The translations under genes were made by a program, and so were the position numbers. From Myxococcota bacterium (GTDB lineage Bacteria; Myxococcota_A; Polyangia; JAAYKL01), in contig JASJCT010000046.1 of assembly GCA_030065855.1 (NCBI GenBank), forward strand, positions 1-35,843: a DNA stretch of 35,843 nt, written 5' to 3'. Of this stretch, positions 32,138 to 35,843 are shown piece after piece; position 1 is the stretch's first letter, and the number at the start of each line of letters is the position of its first letter. Under the pieces are notes generated by a model, which searched no databases, was not told where the DNA came from, and saw only the letters and a list, made by a program, of their open reading frames with translations.

Positions 32138-33052
32138 ATGGCCCGCGACACCCCGGACGTCACCGCTGTGACGGATGCGGAAGCACTCTCCTACTCGGAG
32201 CGGCGATCTGAACATTCCTATGTGGTGATGATATATGGCGAGTACCTCGGTAGGCGGTTCGCCATTAAGGACGATGGCGTATTGATCGGGCGCTCCCCAG
32301 AGTGTGATATCCAACTCGCTGATGATTGTGTTTCTCGCATGCACTGTCGCGTCATTGCCAATCGGGACAGTGTGATTGTCTCTGATTTAAACTCGACCAA
32401 CGGAACCTACCTCAACGGCACGGCCGTATCGGCCAGGCCCCTTCGGGACGGGGATCGCATCAAAGTAGGGCGTTCCATTTTTAAATATCTGAGCGGTGAC
32501 AACATCGAGCACGCATACCACGAAGAGATCTATCGCCTAAAGACGACGGACGGGCTTACCGGCGCGGCCAATAAGCGCTACTTTGATGAAGAGATCGACC
32601 GCGAAGTATGCCGATTTTTAAGATATGGGCGGCCCCTCTCGCTGCTCATGATGGACATTGACCATTTTAAAAATATCAACGACCAATACGGCCACCTGGC
32701 GGGGGATCGGGTCCTATCCCAACTCGGGTTGCTCATCTCCACAAACGTGCGTCGCGAGGACACATTTTCTAGATACGGTGGTGAGGAATTTGCCGTGCTC
32801 ATGCCAGAAATGGATCTCGCCGGATCAACAGCCGTCGCGGAACGGCTCCGACAGCTCGTTGCAGAAGCCCATTTCGACTTCGAAGGCCTGGATCTGCCAG
32901 TAACAATCTCGATTGGCGTAGCCGAGGCCCATGTCTCGATGAGCACTCCAGATGACTTCATTCGCCAGGCCGATGAACAGCTCTACAAAGCCAAATCCGG
33001 CGGCAGAAATCGGGTGGAACCACAGTCGGCGTTAGAGGACATCGAATTTTAA
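32138..33052 (+). CDS. FHA-GGDEF diguanylate cyclase
   Basis: The ATG at 32138 gives 304 residues. The FHA domain (about 25-115) shows LIGRSPECDIQL, VSRMHCRV and LNSTNGTYLNG, a phosphothreonine-binding site. The GGDEF domain (about 140-300) has MMDIDHFKNIND and the active-site GGEEF (214-218), so it should make cyclic di-GMP. RRED placed five residues before GGEEF is the product-inhibition I-site. The FHA domain ties its activity to Ser/Thr phosphorylation, and a Ser/Thr kinase is encoded at 12588-14297, although a direct link is not shown. Confidence 0.93.
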   Translation: MARDTPDVTAVTDAEALSYSERRSEHSYVVMIYGEYLGRRFAIKDDGVLIGRSPECDIQLADDCVSRMHCRVIANRDSVIVSDLNSTNGTYLNGTAVSARPLRDGDRIKVGRSIFKYLSGDNIEHAYHEEIYRLKTTDGLTGAANKRYFDEEIDREVCRFLRYGRPLSLLMMDIDHFKNINDQYGHLAGDRVLSQLGLLISTNVRREDTFSRYGGEEFAVLMPEMDLAGSTAVAERLRQLVAEAHFDFEGLDLPVTISIGVAEAHVSMSTPDDFIRQADEQLYKAKSGGRNRVEPQSALEDIEF

Positions 33053-33342
33053 CGGTCCGGTCACCATGCTCAGCACCCTGTTGTAGCCGTGGGGTTTGTC
33101 CCCACGGTAAAAAACCAAGTAATTCCAAGCTATTCTGCAAGCGGGGATAAACCCCGCATCGACATTTTGGTCCCACAAATCGCCGTTTGCGGGACGAGAA
33201 CTATCTAAGCAACACCTCGCTTTCTCGGTTCGATAAACCTGAAAATTATTGCCAGAAAAAATGGGTATCTTGACACGGCAGCTAGTAAACATCAAACTTA
33301 ATGTGTATAAAAAGGTCAATTTATTTTGATCGTGGAGTGCAT
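33053..33342. other. hairpin-rich intergenic region before the sigma factor gene
   Basis: No gene is seen. It has three stem-loops: CCGTGGGG/CCCCACGG around 33086-33107, GCGGGG/CCCCGC at 33141-33157, and an imperfect stem GTCCCACAAA/TTTGCGGGAC at 33170-33195. The first overlaps a 29-bp sequence repeated after the sigma gene. TTGACA occurs at 33270-33275 and TATAAA at 33306-33311, but they are too far apart to pair, so the sigma promoter is not settled. Confidence 0.6.
33069..33097 (+). repeat. 29-bp direct repeat upstream of the sigma factor gene
   Basis: Identical to 35674-35702. It ends in GCCGTGGGGTTT, the left arm of the first hairpin in this region. Confidence 0.9.
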
Positions 33343-35646
33343 ATGTCTGAAATACATAAACCCATTGATGATTTTGGCTTGGAGCGCGTACCTGGGGCGC
33401 TTTTCAAGGCAATGGGGACACTTTTTCTTAACAAGCGGCCAGATCTCGATCAGCGGGACCTTGAAAAACTGCTGCTCAAGCGCATCGCAGCCCAGGGTCG
33501 CGCCTATCATCGTCGTACGATACGGCGCCAGCTCAGTGGCGCTATTGCATCTGTGCCTCGCTTGGTGGAAGAACAAATGCGGGCAATTCTTCGGGAGCAT
33601 GGCGGGATCACCGATCAAGGGGACCTAAGAAATGCGCTCAGAGAAGTGGGCATTACAGTCCCAGCAGATGAGCGGTTCGGACCTTACGTGGCCTTTGAGC
33701 GTATTCGGCCTTTGGTGGGGCTGTGGCTTCATTTCTATCCCAATAAAACCAAGCGATTCCTGGCGACTGTTCTCAGCTCTGACCTCGCGGCGATGGGCGT
33801 TACACTCGGCGTGAATCCCCTACAGCTCATACTCGCAGGGAAGTGCCGGGTTGTGCGCCGAGAGGTTTTGTCCATTCTGCTGAGGTACCTCCAACCCCAT
33901 GGCATTGAGACCCCCGAGGCCGCTGCAATGATGGCTGAGAAACTCGCCGATGAGATAGAAGCATCGATCACCGGTCGTCGGTTGATAAGCGCGGTGCATT
34001 TCCACGAACTGGCGACGGTGTGGCAGCGCCAAAACCAAGGGGCGTCCATACGAAAACTGGCAATGCACCTGCAAGAGGCGCTTGAGCAGCGGCACATTCG
34101 CACAAAATTCAGCTATCTTCAAAAGTTGCTTACCAGCGACACCGGCCATGGACAACGTCGGGTCTACGATACCCTGAAGCATCTCGTGCAGGGCTGCCTC
34201 CCCCCCAACCAGAACATCGACGATCTGCTGGGAAAACGCCGCAGGGCAAACGCCTTTGTGACTGATGTCGAATGGGTGAAGACAACACCTGTCGTAGACC
34301 TGGCCGAGAAGTGGTTATCCTCACACCCCGATGTGAGCAAGCGGCAGTTGGCTATGCGCGTGGCGAAAACAGTGAAGAAACTCGGCTACTTAACGAGCCA
34401 TAACACGATTCAGAGCGTTCTGGCTGGCCGCACCACCCGAACGCGAGGATTTGTCTACCGCGCCATGCTCAAGCAGTTTAACGGTAAGCCCAACACGTCC
34501 ATACCTGCTGAGTTTTTTCTGCGCGATAGTCTGAGAAAGACCCAGTACGCCATCAAATGGCGCGAGACACAGCGCACGAGAGGTCAGGAACCGCGAGGAC
34601 CTAGTGAGCGCGCGGACATGGATGCGATGGACATCTATCTCCGTCAAATCTCACATATACCGCTTTTGTCTCGAGAAGAAGAGGTTGCGCTCACCGCTGC
34701 GATTGGAGCTGCTCATCAGGAGATCATGGCTGAGCTCACTGGAACGCCATACCTGCCCGCGTTGTCTGGGAGCGGAAACTTCGAAGCCGAGGAGGTCCAA
34801 GAGGCTGTCTTTCGACTAAAATCTGACTTCTTGAAGATCAGCTCTGATGAGCCGACGTTTCTTCCGCACGACAGGTTGAAAACAGCGCATAAAACCATCG
34901 TGCGCGCGGAGAACGCCAGCCGCAGGGCGCGAAATCAACTCATTGAGTCAAATTTAAAGCTAGTGGTTTGGATTGCTCGGAAGTACAAAAATCGGGGCCT
35001 TGCCATTTCAGACCTCATTCAGGAGGGCAATATTGGCCTGATGAAAGCAGTAGATCGATTCGAGCCGACCCGGGGATATCGATTTTCCACCTATGCCTCT
35101 TGGTGGATTCGACAGGCAATCGTCCGGGCGATAACGGACAAAGCCAGAACAGTTCGTTTGCCAGCCCACGCTGTGGACACCATCAACGCGCTGGTTCGCA
35201 CCCGCAGTGCTCTGGCCCAAGAACTGGGGCGCAGTCCCACTTCTTTGGAAATTGCGGCAAAACTGGATATATCTCCTCGGGACGTAGACGCCTTATTGTC
35301 ATCTGCCCAAACCACACTATCATTGGAAGCGCCTGTGAGCGGCGAAGATGATCTGGTCATCGGCGATTTCGTTGAGAGCACAGCGCCCTATTCTCCTTCT
35401 GAGCAGGTCATTTCCAAAGAGCTCACAACGGTGGTGAGAGACATGCTCACGACCCTTTCGTTAAGGGAGCAGAGAATCATTCGCTTGCGGTTTGGCATTG
35501 ATGAAGAAGAGACCCATACCCTAAACGCAGTGGGACAGGATTTTGGCGTATCTCGCGAGCGGGTGAGGCAAATCCAGACCCAGGCGCTTCACAAGCTCAA
35601 GAAACAGTCCCTACTGAGACGACTCGATTCTTTTCAAGCGGATTGA
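33343..35646 (+). CDS. sigma-70 family factor with four N-terminal ~99-residue repeats
   Basis: The ATG at 33343 follows GTGGAGTG; 767 residues. Residues 426-767 are a complete group 1/2-like sigma: region 1.2 (MDAMDIYLRQISHIPLLSREEE), region 2 with IESNLKLVVWIARKYKNRGL and FSTYASWWIRQAIVRAI, region 3 (about 605-685), and region 4 with RIIRLRFG and the helix-turn-helix VGQDFGVSRERVRQIQ. Residues 1-420 do not look like region 1.1. They consist of four units that align without gaps over about 50 positions: aromatic 28/128/227/324, Arg 38/138/237/334, Leu 40/140/239/336, LSG/LAG/LTS/LAG at 64/164/263/360, Val 75/175/274/371. Each unit looks all-helical and perhaps helix-turn-helix-like. It could be an alternative sigma with a built-in regulator; I do not recognise the domain. 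Confidence 0.92.
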   Translation: MSEIHKPIDDFGLERVPGALFKAMGTLFLNKRPDLDQRDLEKLLLKRIAAQGRAYHRRTIRRQLSGAIASVPRLVEEQMRAILREHGGITDQGDLRNALREVGITVPADERFGPYVAFERIRPLVGLWLHFYPNKTKRFLATVLSSDLAAMGVTLGVNPLQLILAGKCRVVRREVLSILLRYLQPHGIETPEAAAMMAEKLADEIEASITGRRLISAVHFHELATVWQRQNQGASIRKLAMHLQEALEQRHIRTKFSYLQKLLTSDTGHGQRRVYDTLKHLVQGCLPPNQNIDDLLGKRRRANAFVTDVEWVKTTPVVDLAEKWLSSHPDVSKRQLAMRVAKTVKKLGYLTSHNTIQSVLAGRTTRTRGFVYRAMLKQFNGKPNTSIPAEFFLRDSLRKTQYAIKWRETQRTRGQEPRGPSERADMDAMDIYLRQISHIPLLSREEEVALTAAIGAAHQEIMAELTGTPYLPALSGSGNFEAEEVQEAVFRLKSDFLKISSDEPTFLPHDRLKTAHKTIVRAENASRRARNQLIESNLKLVVWIARKYKNRGLAISDLIQEGNIGLMKAVDRFEPTRGYRFSTYASWWIRQAIVRAITDKARTVRLPAHAVDTINALVRTRSALAQELGRSPTSLEIAAKLDISPRDVDALLSSAQTTLSLEAPVSGEDDLVIGDFVESTAPYSPSEQVISKELTTVVRDMLTTLSLREQRIIRLRFGIDEEETHTLNAVGQDFGVSRERVRQIQTQALHKLKKQSLLRRLDSFQAD

Positions 35647-35673
35647 GATAGTGGTCGTCCCGAAATGGCCGTT

Positions 35674-35702
35674 CTCAGCACCCTGTTGTAGCCGTGGGGT
35701 TT
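35674..35702 (+). repeat. 29-bp direct repeat downstream of the sigma factor gene
   Basis: Identical to 33069-33097. It lies 27 bp after the sigma stop. Its hairpin partner is degraded here (ATCCCATGGG instead of GTCCCCACGG). Confidence 0.9.
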
Positions 35703-35734
35703 ATCCCATGGGCGTTAACCGAGGAAGAGACAAT

Positions 35735-35838
35735 GATTCTCCCCCTTTCGCAAAGGGGGTCGGGGGGATTTCATTTCTCCAGTTTCCGATGCGAGGCGAC
35801 AAAATCCCCCTAACCCCCTTTTTCAAAGGGGGAATCTG
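35735..35838. repeat. large inverted repeat (MITE/REP-like) at the window end
   Basis: The left arm (about 35735-35771) and right arm (about 35801-35838) are imperfect inverted copies built on CCCCCTTT-x-AAAGGGGG followed by GGGGGATTT. Each arm is itself a hairpin. Similar sequences are scattered in many bacterial genomes as short non-coding repeats (from memory). No gene is present after the sigma factor. Confidence 0.75.
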
Positions 35839-35843
35839 ATATT

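Noticed and set aside
33086..33107. Perfect 8-bp stem CCGTGGGG/CCCCACGG as terminator of the FHA-GGDEF gene
   Set aside because: It is followed by TAAAAAA rather than a T run on the plus strand, and belongs to a repeated element.
1..35843. CRISPR arrays, tRNA or rRNA genes, riboswitches
   Set aside because: No regularly spaced repeats, cloverleaf or conserved RNA motif was seen in the intergenic regions.

Overview
The window reads as a chromosomal stretch from a Gram-negative bacterium of delta-proteobacterial or Myxococcota/Bradymonadota-like character. This is an inference from gene content: several lipobox lipoproteins, an SLT lytic transglycosylase, a eukaryotic-like Ser/Thr kinase, an FHA-GGDEF protein, a TPR/GT41 transferase, HrcA, and a threonine synthase fused in an operon with an ApgM-type mutase. 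No rRNA, tRNA or CRISPR array was seen. Base composition is moderate in GC by eye, with AT-rich islands at toxin-antitoxin promoters.

Region 1 (1-6050) is accessory. A zeta-toxin-like kinase gene is split inside its P-loop by a 1263-bp IS5-type element. The element carries a GIY-YIG nuclease gene and REP-like hairpins just inside its 17-bp ends. Next come a DUF4143 AAA ATPase, a WecA/WbpL-like sugar-phosphate transferase containing a 12-G homopolymer, and an AlbA_2/HATPase regulator.

Region 2 (6050-12548) holds purN, a REC-histidine kinase, a lipoprotein lytic transglycosylase, a brnTA module flanked by 22-bp direct repeats, a TPR-GT41 transferase and a vapBC module. Region 3 (12588-21042) holds a membrane Ser/Thr kinase, an acidic-tailed unknown protein, hrcA, a stand-alone response regulator, a PgpH-like membrane HD hydrolase with a 21-bp minisatellite, an M15-like peptidase and a lipoprotein of unknown function.

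Region 4 (21126-32021) is metabolic: an NDP-forming acyl-CoA synthetase, an Lrp regulator translationally coupled to a Cys/Met PLP enzyme, then thrC-apgM-CPBP protease-nadC-birA packed with overlaps or gaps of about 20 bp or less. A lipoprotein C1 peptidase gene sits inside this cluster between two copies of the 3' end of the PLP gene, so it looks inserted. Region 5 (32138-35843) has an FHA-GGDEF diguanylate cyclase and a 767-residue sigma-70 factor. The first ~420 residues of that sigma factor are four tandem ~99-residue repeats that align without gaps. Its gene is bracketed by 29-bp direct repeats and hairpin-rich DNA, and the window ends in a large inverted repeat.

The strongest candidates for something undescribed are the repeat-bearing sigma factor, the GIY-YIG/REP-carrying insertion element, and a recurring -10 box placed exactly 6 nt before the start codon of toxin-antitoxin and neighbouring genes.
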